Assembly: GCF_030159095.1 (NCBI RefSeq)
Contig: NZ_BRXS01000002.1
Coordinates: forward strand, 62,001-126,000
Source of the DNA: Roseisolibacter agri
GTDB taxonomy: Bacteria > Gemmatimonadota > Gemmatimonadetes > Gemmatimonadales > Gemmatimonadaceae
Direction: 5' to 3'
DNA: 64,000 bases
Position numbers and translations under genes: made by a program. Shown here piece after piece: positions 20,356 through 29,280 of the stretch; the first letter of the stretch is position 1; the number at the start of each line of letters is the position of its first letter. A model generated the notes under the pieces. That model was not told the DNA's origin and searched no databases. It worked only from the letters and a program-made list of their open reading frames with translations.

Positions 20356-21453
20356 ATGACGGGTCGTGACGGAACGACGATGACGAGATGGTGCGGCGCG
20401 GCGGGGCTCGCGCTGCTGGCCGCCTGCGGCGGTGGCGCCGAGCGGCGCGCGGACTCCGCGGCGGGCGCGGTGACGGACAGCGCGGCGGCCGCGCCCGAGG
20501 CGCAGATGAAGGCGCTGCTCGACCAGCACGCCGCGCTCGGCCCCAGGCCGATCGAGACGCTGACGCCGCAGGAGGCGCGGCAGCAGCCGTCGCCGAAGGA
20601 CGCCGTGATGGCGCTGCTCGTGGCGCAGGGCAGGGACACCGTGCCGACCGCGCTCGTGCCCGGCGTGACGTCGATGGATCGCAGCATCACCGGCGCGGCG
20701 GGCAGCATCCCCGCGCGCATCTACACGCCCGCGGGCGCCGGCCCCTTCCCCGTCATCGTCTACTACCATGGCGGCGGCTGGGTCATCGCGAGCAAGGACG
20801 TCTACGACGGCGGTGCGCGCGGCCTGTCCAAGGAGGCGAACGCGGTCGTCGTGTCGGTCGACTACCGCCTCGCGCCGGAGGCGAAGTTCCCCGCGCAGCA
20901 CGACGACGCGCTCGCGGCGTATCGCTGGGCGCTCGCGAACGCGGCGTCCATCAAGGGCGACCCGAAGCGCGTCGCGCTCGCCGGCGAGAGCGCGGGCGGC
21001 AACCTCGCGGTGGCGACGGCCGTCGCCGCGCGCGACGCGAAGCTGCAGAAGCCCACGGCCGTGATCTCGGTCTATCCCATCGCGCAGCCCGACACGACGA
21101 CGGCGTCGTACGAAAGCTACGCGATGGCGAAGCCGCTCAACCGCCCGATGATGGGATGGTTCGCCAAGCACGCGACGCGCACCCCGGCCGACCTGCAGGA
21201 CCCGCGCATCAATCTGGTGAAGGCGAACCTCGCCGACCTGCCGCCGGTGACGATCATCAACGCCGAGATCGACCCGCTGCGCGACGACGGGATGATGCTG
21301 GAGCAGGCGCTGAAGGCCGCGAACGTCCCCGTCGAGCGCCGCCTGTACGACGGCGTCGCGCACGAGTTCTTCGGCGCCGCGGCGGTGGTGGACAGGGCGA
21401 GGGACGCGCAGGCGTATGCGGGCGCACGTCTGAAGACGGCGTTCGGCGCCTGA
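20356..21453 (+). CDS. Alpha/beta hydrolase lipoprotein, hormone-sensitive-lipase family
   Basis: A 365-residue esterase/lipase. The lipobox LAAC (Cys 24) predicts a lipoprotein anchored outside the inner membrane. The HSL oxyanion motif HGGGW is at 138-142; the triad is S212 (GESAGG), D306 (EIDPLRDDG) and H336 (VAHEFF). A 90-residue Ala-rich N-terminal region precedes the hydrolase fold. I chose the ATG at 20356 because GGAGGAGGGG sits 4-12 bases upstream and it gives a signal peptide; the longer frame lacks both. Substrate unknown, probably small acyl esters. Confidence 0.9.
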   Translation: MTGRDGTTMTRWCGAAGLALLAACGGGAERRADSAAGAVTDSAAAAPEAQMKALLDQHAALGPRPIETLTPQEARQQPSPKDAVMALLVAQGRDTVPTALVPGVTSMDRSITGAAGSIPARIYTPAGAGPFPVIVYYHGGGWVIASKDVYDGGARGLSKEANAVVVSVDYRLAPEAKFPAQHDDALAAYRWALANAASIKGDPKRVALAGESAGGNLAVATAVAARDAKLQKPTAVISVYPIAQPDTTTASYESYAMAKPLNRPMMGWFAKHATRTPADLQDPRINLVKANLADLPPVTIINAEIDPLRDDGMMLEQALKAANVPVERRLYDGVAHEFFGAAAVVDRARDAQAYAGARLKTAFGA

Positions 21454-21454
21454 C

Positions 21455-21548
21455 GTCGAGCGTATGGCGTCGAGCGGGTCCGGTGCGAGGGAGTGCTCCC
21501 TGCCGCCGGACCCGCTCGACGCTCGACGCTACACGCGCGACGCTCGAC
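21455..21548. repeat. Family F palindrome filling a convergent gap
   Basis: It begins two bases after the hydrolase stop and ends directly at the argH stop. The outer arms GTCGAGCG/CGCTCGAC, a perfect 15-bp arm (21469-21483 with 21506-21520) and an inner AGGGAG-TG-CTCCCT hairpin make a nearly continuous stem. It probably acts as a bidirectional terminator. Its GAGCGTC unit recurs inside the ligase gene. Confidence 0.88.
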
Positions 21549-22988
21549 TCAGAGCGCGACGTTCGCCACCAGCTCGTTCCCGTGCGCCGGCGTGTCCTGC
21601 GCCGGACCCAGCGCCGCGCGCGCCGCCTCGATCTGCTCGCGCACCGCCTTCGGGCCCGTCCCGCCGATCGCCTCGCGATGCGCCACGCTGCTGCGCGCCG
21701 ACAGCGCGTCCAGCACGTCGTCGCCGAACAGCGCGTGCGCCTGCGCGAACCGCTCGCGCGGCAGCTCGTACATCTCGATGCGCTTCTCCTCCGCCTCGCG
21801 CACCAGCGCGCCCACGGCGCCGTGCGACTCGCGGAACGTCGCGCCCTTGCGGACGAGATAGTCCGCGAGGTCCGTGGCCATCATGCTGCTCGACAGCGCC
21901 GACTCCATGCGCGCCGTCTCGAACGTCAGCTCGTCCACCGTGCCCGCCACCGCCGGCACCACCAGCAGCATCGTGTCCACGGCGTCGAACAGCGCGCGCT
22001 TGTCGTCCTGCAGGTCCTTGTTGTAGCCCGTCGGCAGCCCCTTCAGCGTGCCGAGCATCGCCACCAGGTCCCCCAGCAGCCGCGCCGCCGAGCCGCGCGC
22101 CAGCTCCAGCGCGTCCGGGTTGCGCTTCTGCGGCATCATGCTGCTGCCCGTCGAGAAGCCGTCGCCGAAGCGCACGAACCCGAACTCGCTCGACCCGAAC
22201 AGGATCAGGTCCTCGGCGATGCGCGACAGGTGCGCGCCCATCATGGCGAGCGCGAAGATCGCCTCGGCCACGAAGTCGCGGTCGCTCACCGCGTCGATGC
22301 TGTTGCGCGCCACCGCGTGGAAGCCGAGCGACTCCTTCAGCAGCAGGCGCGACACCGGGAACGCCGTCCCCGCGATCGCGCCGGAGCCGAGCGGCAGCTC
22401 GCTGGCGCCGCGCGCGGCGGCGGCCAGGCGGCGCCGGTCGCGCTCCAGCGGCCAGAAGTGCGACAGCAGCCAGTGCGCGACGCTCACCGGCTGCGCGCGC
22501 TGCAGGTGCGTGTACGCCGGCATCAGCGCCGTCTCCAGCGCCTCCGCCTGCGTGACCAGCACCTGCTGCAGCGCGCGCACGGCGGCGTCGACGCGCCCGC
22601 ACGCCTCGATCGTCCAGAGGCGCGTGGCCGTCGCCACCTGGTCGTTGCGCGACCGGCCCGTGTGCAGCTTGCTCGCGACCGCGCCGACCGCGTCGTGCAG
22701 CAGGCGGTCGATCATCGTGTGCACGTCCTCGTCGCTCGCGATCGGCTGCGCGCCGTCCGCGAGCTGCTGCGCGACGATGCCGAGGCCGCGCTCCAGCTCG
22801 CGGCTCTCGTCCATCGTCAGCACGCCCGCGTGACCGAGCGCGATCGCCCACGCCTTCGACAGGCGGACGTCGTGCGGCCAGAGGCGGAAGTCGACGCCGA
22901 TGGAGCGGTTGATCGCGTCCAGCAGCGGCGACGGGCCGCCGGCGAACCGGCCGCCCCACAGCTTGTGCGCGCCGCCCGCCTCGCTCAA
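21549..22988 (-). CDS. argH: Argininosuccinate lyase
   Basis: Last step of arginine synthesis: cleaves argininosuccinate to arginine and fumarate, in the cytoplasm as a homotetramer. 479 residues, normal length. N-terminal [16 protein letters not shown] and the superfamily signature [12 protein letters not shown] with its catalytic Ser loop are intact. The TTG at 22988 overlaps the argG stop (TTGA), so translation is coupled to argG. The start gives [15 protein letters not shown], matching the family N-terminus. Expression should follow the ArgR-controlled argG promoter. Confidence 0.96.
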   Translation of the reverse strand: MSEAGGAHKLWGGRFAGGPSPLLDAINRSIGVDFRLWPHDVRLSKAWAIALGHAGVLTMDESRELERGLGIVAQQLADGAQPIASDEDVHTMIDRLLHDAVGAVASKLHTGRSRNDQVATATRLWTIEACGRVDAAVRALQQVLVTQAEALETALMPAYTHLQRAQPVSVAHWLLSHFWPLERDRRRLAAAARGASELPLGSGAIAGTAFPVSRLLLKESLGFHAVARNSIDAVSDRDFVAEAIFALAMMGAHLSRIAEDLILFGSSEFGFVRFGDGFSTGSSMMPQKRNPDALELARGSAARLLGDLVAMLGTLKGLPTGYNKDLQDDKRALFDAVDTMLLVVPAVAGTVDELTFETARMESALSSSMMATDLADYLVRKGATFRESHGAVGALVREAEEKRIEMYELPRERFAQAHALFGDDVLDALSARSSVAHREAIGGTGPKAVREQIEAARAALGPAQDTPAHGNELVANVAL

Positions 22989-24313
22989 GCCGACGCCTCC
23001 GCCAGCTCCTGCTCGCTCGGCGGGAACTTCGCGTCGCCCGACTCCGCCGGCTTGTCGCCGACCTCGGGGTCGGGCGTCGTCAGCGAGTGGTGCTGGCGCA
23101 TCTCCTGGTCCTTGATCGCGCGCACGCGCTGCGACAGCCCGTAGAGGCGGATGTAGCCCGCCGCGTCGCTCTGCTGGTAGACGTCGTCCTCGCCGAACGT
23201 GACGAACCGCTCGTCGTACAGCGCGAACTTGCTCTCGCGGCCCACGACGACGGCCGAGCCCTTGAAGAGGCGCATCGTGACCGTGCCCGTGACGCGCTCC
23301 TGCGTCGCGTTCACGAACGCGTCGTACGCCTCGCGCTCCGTCGTCCACCAGCGGCCCTCGTACACGAGGTCCGCGTAGCGCGGCGCGATGAGGTCCTTGG
23401 CGGCCAGCGTGCGGCGGTCGAGGATCAGCTGCTCCAGCTCCGAGTGCGCGGCGTAGAGGATGGTGCCGCCCGGCGTCTCGTACACGCCGCGCGACTTCAT
23501 CCCGATCATGCGGTCCTCGACGAGGTCGATGCGGCCGACGCCGTGCTTCGCGCCGAGCGCGTTCAGCGTCTCGACGAGCGCGATGGGGCCGAGCGCCTTG
23601 CCGTTGACGGCGACGGGCGTGCCCTTCACGAACTCGATCGTGACCTCCTCGGGCGTGTCCGGCGCCGCGACCGGGTCGGTCGTCAGCTGGAACATGTCCT
23701 CGGCCGGCGCGACGGCCGGGTCCTCGAGCTGCCCGCCCTCGTGCGAGAGGTGCCAGATGTTGCGGTCGCGCGAGTAGATCTTGGTGATCGTCGCGGCGAC
23801 GGGGACGCCCTTCTCGGCCGCGTAGCGGAGCGCGTCCTCGCGGCTGCGGATGTCCCACTCGCGCCAGGGCGCGATGACCGGCAGGTCGGGGGCGAACGCC
23901 ATGTAGGTCAGCTCGAAGCGGACCTGGTCGTTCCCCTTGCCGGTGCAGCCGTGCGCGAGCGCGTCGGCGCCCACCCGGCGGGCGATCTCGACCTGGCGCT
24001 TGGCGATCAGCGGCCGGGCCATCGAGGTGCCGAGGAGGTACTTCCGGTTGTAGATCGCGCCGGCGCGGAGCGTCGGGAAGATGAAGTCGCGGACGTACTC
24101 CTCGCGGAGGTCCTCGACGTAGCACTCGTCGGCGCCGGAGGCGATCGCCTTGGCCTTGATCCCTTCGAGCTCGTCGCCCTGCCCGATCTCGGCCGCCACG
24201 CAGACGACGCGGGCGCCGGGATAGTGCTCCTTGAGCCAGGGCACGATGATCGACGTGTCGAGGCCCCCGGAGTACGCGAGGGCGATGGTGCGGACGGCGG
24301 GACGCGAGGTCAT
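22985..24313 (-). CDS. argG: Argininosuccinate synthase
   Basis: ATP-dependent condensation of citrulline and aspartate to argininosuccinate, in the cytoplasm. 442 residues. The PP-loop YSGGLDTS is near residues 14-21; [13 protein letters not shown] and the SRG/YETPGGT region are typical. The C-terminus has an extra ~30-residue Pro/Glu-rich tail. ATG 24313 is preferred: GGAG lies about eight bases upstream and the protein starts as the family does; an upstream in-frame start would lie inside the promoter. It heads the argGH operon with a promoter and ARG box just upstream. Confidence 0.96.
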   Translation of the reverse strand: MTSRPAVRTIALAYSGGLDTSIIVPWLKEHYPGARVVCVAAEIGQGDELEGIKAKAIASGADECYVEDLREEYVRDFIFPTLRAGAIYNRKYLLGTSMARPLIAKRQVEIARRVGADALAHGCTGKGNDQVRFELTYMAFAPDLPVIAPWREWDIRSREDALRYAAEKGVPVAATITKIYSRDRNIWHLSHEGGQLEDPAVAPAEDMFQLTTDPVAAPDTPEEVTIEFVKGTPVAVNGKALGPIALVETLNALGAKHGVGRIDLVEDRMIGMKSRGVYETPGGTILYAAHSELEQLILDRRTLAAKDLIAPRYADLVYEGRWWTTEREAYDAFVNATQERVTGTVTMRLFKGSAVVVGRESKFALYDERFVTFGEDDVYQQSDAAGYIRLYGLSQRVRAIKDQEMRQHHSLTTPDPEVGDKPAESGDAKFPPSEQELAEASA

Positions 24314-24330
24314 GCGCAGGCTCCGGTTAA

Positions 24331-24352
24331 GTATGCAGTAGTCTTGCATAAT
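24331..24352 (-). promoter_or_regulatory. ArgR operator (ARG box) of argGH
   Basis: On the minus strand this reads TTATGCA-N7-TGCATAC, an inverted repeat with a perfect TATGCA/TGCATA core. The same half-site and N7 spacing occur at argC. It overlaps the -10 element, so ArgR would block RNA polymerase. Confidence 0.8.
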
Positions 24353-24376
24353 CAACCAATCGGGGGCGCATGTCAA
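24348..24376 (-). promoter_or_regulatory. Sigma70-type promoter of argGH
   Basis: TTGACA (24371-24376) and GATTAT (24348-24353), separated by 17 bp on the minus strand. The predicted start is near 24341, leaving a leader of about 28 bases with a GGAG ribosome-binding site. Confidence 0.75.
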
Positions 24377-24420
24377 TTGGCCGGAAGGAGTTGGCGCACC
24401 TCGTCTAGTCAGCGCCGCCA

Positions 24421-24610
24421 GGCCGGCGCGCCGGACCCCTGCGGCTCTTGGAGAGGATGCGGATGCTCCGGATGAAACGGATCATTCGGATCGCTCCGCG
24501 CGGCGGCGACGTCCCATAGACGGAGAAGAGCGATCCGTTCGATCCGTTCCGATCCGGAGCATCCGCTTCCCTCCATCAGGCCACCAGGTCCGGCGCGCCG
24601 ACGCGTCCCG
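24421..24610. repeat. Family A palindromic repeat A4
   Basis: Forward copy upstream of the argG promoter: GAGGATGCGGATGCTCCGGAT pairs with ATCCGGAGCATCCGCTTCC. The ends carry GGCGCGCCGGACC and GGTCCGGCGCGCC. The 130 bases after it hold a CCCGCAGTCCGCAG module also seen near A6, then nothing else recognisable. Confidence 0.88.
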
Positions 24611-24741
24611 AACGTCCCTGAATCCGTAGCCCGCAGTCCGCAGTGCCGGTTCCCACCACGGCACGACACGCGTCACCACGGTACGGTCGCCCCGTCGTGC
24701 GCCCCGCATCTTCGGCCCGAACCCTCTGCCGGAGACGCCTC

Positions 24742-25314
24742 ATGCCCAGCCGACGCCCGCCGCGCCCCGACCCCGCGCCCCCGCCCGACGACCCGCTCGG
24801 CGCCGACGCCACCCAGCCCGCCGACGACGGCAGGAAGGTACCGATGGCCGACGCCGCCGCCGCGGAAGCCGCCGCCGGCCGCACCCCCACCCAGCCCGGC
24901 TACCGCGGACTCCGCGTCTGGCAGAAGGCCCTCGAACTCGCCGGCGGCGTCTTCGCCCTCACCGCCGACTTCCCCACCTCCGTCCGCGACAGCCTCGGCG
25001 TTCCCATGCGGCGCGCCTCCGCGGCAGTCCCGGCGGCGATCGCCGAAGGCAACGTCCGCTACACCCCCCGCGAGTACGCCCACTACATCTCGCAGGCACT
25101 CGGCACGATCGCGGAGGTCGAGACGCTCCTCTTCCTCTCGGTCCGCCTCGGATACGCCACCGAGGCCGACATCGCGCCACTGCTCGGCCACTGCGTCGAG
25201 ATCAGTCGCATGCTGCGGGCACTCAACCGGTCGGTGCAGCCGCCGACCGCCCCCATCACGGACCGGCCGGCGCGACGGCGCTCGGCCGTCCGTGAGCCCG
25301 GCATCTACCCGTAG
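24742..25314 (+). CDS. Four-helix-bundle protein (23S rRNA intervening-sequence protein family)
   Basis: A 190-residue protein with a Pro/Ala-rich 50-residue lead and a four-helix bundle (about 58-165): YRGLRVWQKALELA, SVRDSLGVPMRRASAAVPAAIAEG, YAHYISQALGTIAEVETLL, EISRMLRALNRSV. This fits the small IVS-protein/four-helix family, often encoded within rRNA intervening sequences or near mobile genes; function is unknown. The ATG at 24742 has GGAG seven bases upstream; an alternative ATG at 24844 (AGGAAGG upstream) would remove the disordered lead. It lies between argG and argR without an obvious link to arginine. Confidence 0.85.
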   Translation: MPSRRPPRPDPAPPPDDPLGADATQPADDGRKVPMADAAAAEAAAGRTPTQPGYRGLRVWQKALELAGGVFALTADFPTSVRDSLGVPMRRASAAVPAAIAEGNVRYTPREYAHYISQALGTIAEVETLLFLSVRLGYATEADIAPLLGHCVEISRMLRALNRSVQPPTAPITDRPARRRSAVREPGIYP

Positions 25315-25497
25315 CGCCCGCAACGCACCGGGGCAGACACGCCGCCGGCCCGCGACCTGCCTACCGAGCGAAGCGGCCGACACGCCGTCCACGGGACGGC
25401 CAACGGACACCGAGCGGAGCCATGGCACCACGGCGCCGGACCACGCGGAGGCCCCGCACCGGTCCGACGCCCGCTCGCGCACGCGAGCCCCGCGCGC

Positions 25498-25986
25498 TCA
25501 CCCCTCGGCCATCTTCTCCAGGCGGCGGATCACCCGCTCCCGCGCCGCGGCCGACCGGCACACGATCAGGATCGTGTCGTCCCCCGCCACCGTCCCCAGC
25601 ACGTCCGGCCACGCGGCCGAATCGAACGCCGCCGCCACCGGCTGCGCCCCGCCCGTCACGGTGTGGAGCACCACCAGCTCCCCCACCCCGTCCACCCGGT
25701 CGAACAGCTGCGGCAGCAGCGACTCCAGCGCCGCCCGCGCCTGCTCCGTGTCCCCGGACTGGTCGGTCGTCACGTAGCGCATGCCGTCGTCGGTCGGCAC
25801 CCGCGCCAGCCGCAGCTCGTGCAGGTCCCGCGACAGCGTCGACTGCGCGACGTCCCACCCCCGCCCCACCAGGAGCTTCCGCAGCTCCTCCTGACTCCCC
25901 ACTGCGGTCTCCTCGACGATCTCCAGGATGGCCTTCTGGCGGTCGCGCTTGGTCGGCTGGCTCACGGACGTGGGCACACGGGACAC
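25498..25986 (-). CDS. argR: Arginine repressor
   Basis: Arginine-sensing hexameric transcription factor of 162 residues. The N-terminal winged helix carries SQEEL and QSTLSRDLHEL; the C-terminal domain contains GTVAGDDTILIV, the arginine-binding/trimerisation core. A GTG start at 25986 has GGAGG at the right distance. Divergent from argC with 85 bp between starts, so the argC ARG box may also control argR itself. Confidence 0.95.
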   Translation of the reverse strand: MSRVPTSVSQPTKRDRQKAILEIVEETAVGSQEELRKLLVGRGWDVAQSTLSRDLHELRLARVPTDDGMRYVTTDQSGDTEQARAALESLLPQLFDRVDGVGELVVLHTVTGGAQPVAAAFDSAAWPDVLGTVAGDDTILIVCRSAAARERVIRRLEKMAEG

Positions 25987-26033
25987 GGGAAGACCTCCGG
26001 CAGGAACGACGCGCCCCCAGAGCTCGGCGTCGG

Positions 26034-26062
26034 TTGAATTCGGGGATGGGCTGGAATATTAT
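26034..26062 (+). promoter_or_regulatory. Sigma70-type promoter of the argC operon
   Basis: TTGAAT (26034-26039) and TATTAT (26057-26062) are 17 bp apart. The predicted start is around 26069, only a few bases before the argC ATG at 26072, so the transcript would be leaderless or nearly so. Confidence 0.7.
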
Positions 26063-26080
26063 GCAGGTCCTATGAATAAC
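26058..26080 (+). promoter_or_regulatory. ArgR operator (ARG box) overlapping the argC start codon
   Basis: TTATGCA-N7-TGAATAA, the same layout as the argG box. It spans the -10 element, the predicted start site and the first codons of argC (ATG AAT AAC). Confidence 0.78.
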
Positions 26081-27151
26081 ATTCCGGTCGGCATTCTGGG
26101 AGCCAGCGGTTACGCCGGGCGCGAGCTCTGCGCCCTCGTCGCCGCGCACCCCCAGCTCACCCTCGCCTTCGCCACGGCCGATCGCCGCCGCGGCGAGACG
26201 GTGCGCGTGCCGGCCCCCCTCGGCGTCGCGGGTCGTCCCACCGACGTCACCTTCGTCGCCACCGACGACGCCCCGCTGGGCGATGCCGCCCTCGTCTTCA
26301 GCGCCCTCCCCCACGGCGCGTCGGCCGAGTGGAGCCGCCGGGCCCACGAGGCGGGCGCGAAGGTCGTCGACCTGTCGTCCGACCTGCGCCCCGGCCACCT
26401 GACGAGCGAGCTCCTCGCCACGCTCGGCGCCCGGCGCTCGGCGCTCGCTCTCACGTCCGCCGGAGTGAGCGCCGAGCGCCGAGCGCCGACTGACGAGGAG
26501 TCGAGCATCCCGTACGGGCTCACGGAGCTCAACCGCGAGGCGGTGCGAGCGGCCGAGGTGGTGGCGAATCCGGGCTGCTACCCCACCGCCATCCTCGTCG
26601 CGCTCGCCCCGCTGGCGCGCGCCGGGCTGCTGGCCACGGGCGCGACCGTCGTCGCCGACGCCGCCAGCGGCGTCACCGGTGCCGGCAACAGCCCGCGCGA
26701 GGACCTCCTCTTCGGCGAGGTCACCGGGAGCTTCCGCGCCTACGGCGCCGGCAACGTCCACCGCCACCTCCCCGAGATGCGCGCCACCCTCGGCGCGCTC
26801 GGCGCGGACGTCGACCTGATCTTCACGCCGCACCTGCTGCCGGTCGCGCGCGGGATCCTCGCCACCTGCACGGTCCCCGTCACCGCCGCGCCGGCCGACG
26901 CGCTCGCCGTGTGGCGCGACGCGTACGCCGGCGAGCCGTTCGTCGAGGTCGTGGACGCGCTGCCGTCGCTCGCCGACGTCCAGCACCGCAACGTCGTGCG
27001 CCTCACCGTCCTTCCCGTGAAGGGCGTGCGCACGCCGACGCTGCAGGTCTTCGCCGCGATCGACAACCTGATGAAGGGCGCCGCGGGTCAGGCGGTCCAG
27101 AACGCGAACCTGATGCTCGGTCTCGACGAGACCGCGGGACTCCCGCGTTGA
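26072..27151 (+). CDS. argC: N-acetyl-gamma-glutamyl-phosphate reductase
   Basis: NADPH-dependent reduction of N-acetylglutamyl phosphate to the semialdehyde, third step of arginine synthesis. 359 residues: NAD-binding GASGYAGRE at about 9-17, catalytic Cys in ANPGCYPT, HRHLPEM near 230, and FTPHLLPVARGI. Between DLSSDLRP and YGLTELNRE the protein has an extra stretch, about 21 residues (ARRSAL...SAERRAP) encoded by an internal palindrome; the E. coli enzyme has about 16 fewer residues there. The ATG at 26072 gives MNNIPVGILGASG. First gene of argC-argB-argD-NAGS. Confidence 0.95.
   Translation: MNNIPVGILGASGYAGRELCALVAAHPQLTLAFATADRRRGETVRVPAPLGVAGRPTDVTFVATDDAPLGDAALVFSALPHGASAEWSRRAHEAGAKVVDLSSDLRPGHLTSELLATLGARRSALALTSAGVSAERRAPTDEESSIPYGLTELNREAVRAAEVVANPGCYPTAILVALAPLARAGLLATGATVVADAASGVTGAGNSPREDLLFGEVTGSFRAYGAGNVHRHLPEMRATLGALGADVDLIFTPHLLPVARGILATCTVPVTAAPADALAVWRDAYAGEPFVEVVDALPSLADVQHRNVVRLTVLPVKGVRTPTLQVFAAIDNLMKGAAGQAVQNANLMLGLDETAGLPR
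26433..26487. repeat. In-frame palindromic insertion inside argC (family F-like)
   Basis: The left arm GGCGCTCGGCGCTCG...CTCAC (26433-26454) and right arm GTGAGCGCCGAGCGCCGAGC (from 26465) can form a ~22-bp imperfect hairpin with a 10-base loop. It encodes the extra ARRSALAL...SAERRAP segment and keeps the argC frame open. Confidence 0.75.
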
Positions 27152-27987
27152 GCGGAGTGGTTCCCCCGCACGGCACGGTCGCCGACGCGCACGCCGCCCT
27201 GCACGAGGTCTTCCGCGGCGCCGTCGTCGTGAAGCTCGGCGGGCGGACGCAGGGCGACCCTGCCCTGCCCGCCGCGCTGGCCGCCGTGTCGGCCGCCACC
27301 GGCGGGCGCCTCGTCGTCGTGCACGGCGGCGGCGACGCGGTGAGCGAGATCCAGCGCGCGCGCGGCATCACGCCCGAGTTCATCGGCGGGCGTCGCGTCA
27401 CGACCGACGCCGACGTCGACGTCATCCGCATGGCGCTCTCCGGGCTCGCCAACAAGCAGCTCGTCTCCGCGCTCCTGGCCGCCGGCGTCGCCGCGCTCGG
27501 CCTCTCGGGCGAGGACGGCGTGCTGCTGGAGGCCGCGCCCACCGCGGACGTGCGCATGGGCCGCGTCGGTGAGCCCGCGCGCGTGAACGTCGCGCTGCTC
27601 GCGCTGCTGGTGGGCGCGGGCTACTGCCCCGTGATCAGCCCCGTCTCCGCGAGCACCGCCGCGCGCGGCGTCGCGCTCAACGTCAACGGCGACGACGCCG
27701 CGGCCGCGGTGGCCGCCGCCGTCGGCGCCGCGGAGCTGTTCTTCATGGCCGACGTGCCGGGCGTCCTGGTGGACGGCGCTCCCGTCGCCTCGCTCGATCC
27801 CGCCGGGGCGGCCGCGCTCGTGCGCGCCGGCACCGCGGGCGGCGGCATGGCCGCCAAGCTCGACGCCGCGCAGGCGGCGCTCGCCCGCGGCGTCGGCCGC
27901 GTGCGCATCGGCGATCTCGCCGCGCTGGCCGATCCGGCCCGCGGCACCGCCATCGTCACCGGAGCCGCGGCTCCGGCGACGGCCTGA
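27148..27987 (+). CDS. argB: Acetylglutamate kinase
   Basis: Phosphorylates N-acetylglutamate (second step of arginine synthesis). 279 residues of the amino-acid-kinase fold: VVKLGGRTQGD near 21-31, VVVHGGGDAVSE, FIGGRRVTTD, and the C-terminal ADVPGVL and GGMAAKLDAA segments that bind ATP. The TTG at 27148 overlaps the argC stop (TTGA), as in argGH; a GTG at 27157 is an alternative. It lies between argC and argD in one operon. Confidence 0.94.
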   Translation: MSGVVPPHGTVADAHAALHEVFRGAVVVKLGGRTQGDPALPAALAAVSAATGGRLVVVHGGGDAVSEIQRARGITPEFIGGRRVTTDADVDVIRMALSGLANKQLVSALLAAGVAALGLSGEDGVLLEAAPTADVRMGRVGEPARVNVALLALLVGAGYCPVISPVSASTAARGVALNVNGDDAAAAVAAAVGAAELFFMADVPGVLVDGAPVASLDPAGAAALVRAGTAGGGMAAKLDAAQAALARGVGRVRIGDLAALADPARGTAIVTGAAAPATA

Positions 27988-28014
27988 CCACCGCTTCTCA
28001 CCAGGCCCTGCCCC

Positions 28015-29280
28015 ATGGCCACCGCCGTCTCCCCGTCCGTCGTGCCCGACACCGCCGCCACGCCCTCCACCGAGGGCGCGCTGCTCGGCACCTACAAGCG
28101 CGCGCCGATGCGCATCGTGCGCGGCGAGGGCGTCACGCTGTACGACGAGGACGGTCGCGCGTACCTCGACCTGGCGAGCGGCATCGCCGTCAACGCCCTG
28201 GGCTACGGCGACGCGGGCATCGCGCGCGCCGTACAGGAGTCGCTCGACACGGGGCTCGTCCACGTGTCGAACCTCTTCCGCACCGAGCCCGGCGAGCGTC
28301 TCGCGCAGTGGATGGTCGACCACTCCTTCGCCGCGCGCGCGTTCTTCTGCAACTCGGGCGCGGAGGCCAACGAGGGCGCGTTCAAGTTCGCGCGCCGCTG
28401 GGCGCGCACCCTGGTGCCGGCCGGCGCCGAGGAGGCGCCGGGTCCGTTCGGCACCTGCCCGAAGCACGAGATCATCTCGCTGCGCGGCGCGTTCCACGGC
28501 CGCACGATGGGCGTGCTCGCGGCGACCGACCGCGCGCAGTACCGTGCGCCCTTCCGCCCGCTCGCCGGCGGCATCTCGATCGCGGAGCGGGACATCAAGG
28601 AGCTGGACGCGACGCTGGACGCGGAGCGCGTGTGCGCCGTGATCGTCGAGCCGGTGCAGGGCGAGGGCGGCGTGCGCGTCGTCGACCACGGCCTGCTGCG
28701 CGAGCTGCGCGCGATGACGGCCGAGCGCCGCATCGCGCTCGTGTTCGACGAGATCCAGTGCGGGCTGGGGCGCCTCGGGACGCTGTTCGCGTACGAGACG
28801 ACCGGCGTCGTGCCCGACATGATCACGCTCGCCAAGCCGCTCGCCGGCGGCCTGCCGATGGGCGCGGTGCTCGTGAACGCGGACATCGCGGCCGCCGTCC
28901 AGCCGGGCGACCACGGCACGACGTTCGGCGGCGGCCCGCTGGTCGCGAACGTCGCGCTGCACGTCTGCGAGCGCCTGGGCGATCCGGCGCTGCTGGCGCA
29001 CGTGCGCGAGGTGGGCGCGTGGTTCGGCGACGCGCTGCGCGCGATGGCCGCGCGCACGGGCAGGGTGCGCGCGGTGCGCGGCGCGGGCCTGATGTGGGGC
29101 GTCGACACGCACGAGCCGGCGGGGCAGATCGTGGCGCGCGCGCGCGACGCGGGGCTGCTGATCCTCACCGCCGGCGACCACACGCTGCGCCTGCTGCCGC
29201 CGCTCGTGATCTCGCGCGACGACCTCGCGCGCGGCCTCGAGACGATCGAGCGCATCATCACCGAGGGGCCGCAGTCGTGA
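28015..29280 (+). CDS. argD: Acetylornithine aminotransferase
   Basis: PLP-dependent transamination of N-acetylglutamate semialdehyde to N-acetylornithine. 421 residues, fold-type I class III: FFCNSGAEANE, SLRGAFHGRTMG, VIVEPVQGEGG, VFDEIQCGLGR and the PLP Lys in ITLAKPLAGGLPMG. The N-terminal 20 residues are an unconserved Ala/Pro/Ser lead. It begins 28 bases after argB and its stop overlaps the next gene (GTGA). Confidence 0.95.
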   Translation: MATAVSPSVVPDTAATPSTEGALLGTYKRAPMRIVRGEGVTLYDEDGRAYLDLASGIAVNALGYGDAGIARAVQESLDTGLVHVSNLFRTEPGERLAQWMVDHSFAARAFFCNSGAEANEGAFKFARRWARTLVPAGAEEAPGPFGTCPKHEIISLRGAFHGRTMGVLAATDRAQYRAPFRPLAGGISIAERDIKELDATLDAERVCAVIVEPVQGEGGVRVVDHGLLRELRAMTAERRIALVFDEIQCGLGRLGTLFAYETTGVVPDMITLAKPLAGGLPMGAVLVNADIAAAVQPGDHGTTFGGGPLVANVALHVCERLGDPALLAHVREVGAWFGDALRAMAARTGRVRAVRGAGLMWGVDTHEPAGQIVARARDAGLLILTAGDHTLRLLPPLVISRDDLARGLETIERIITEGPQS

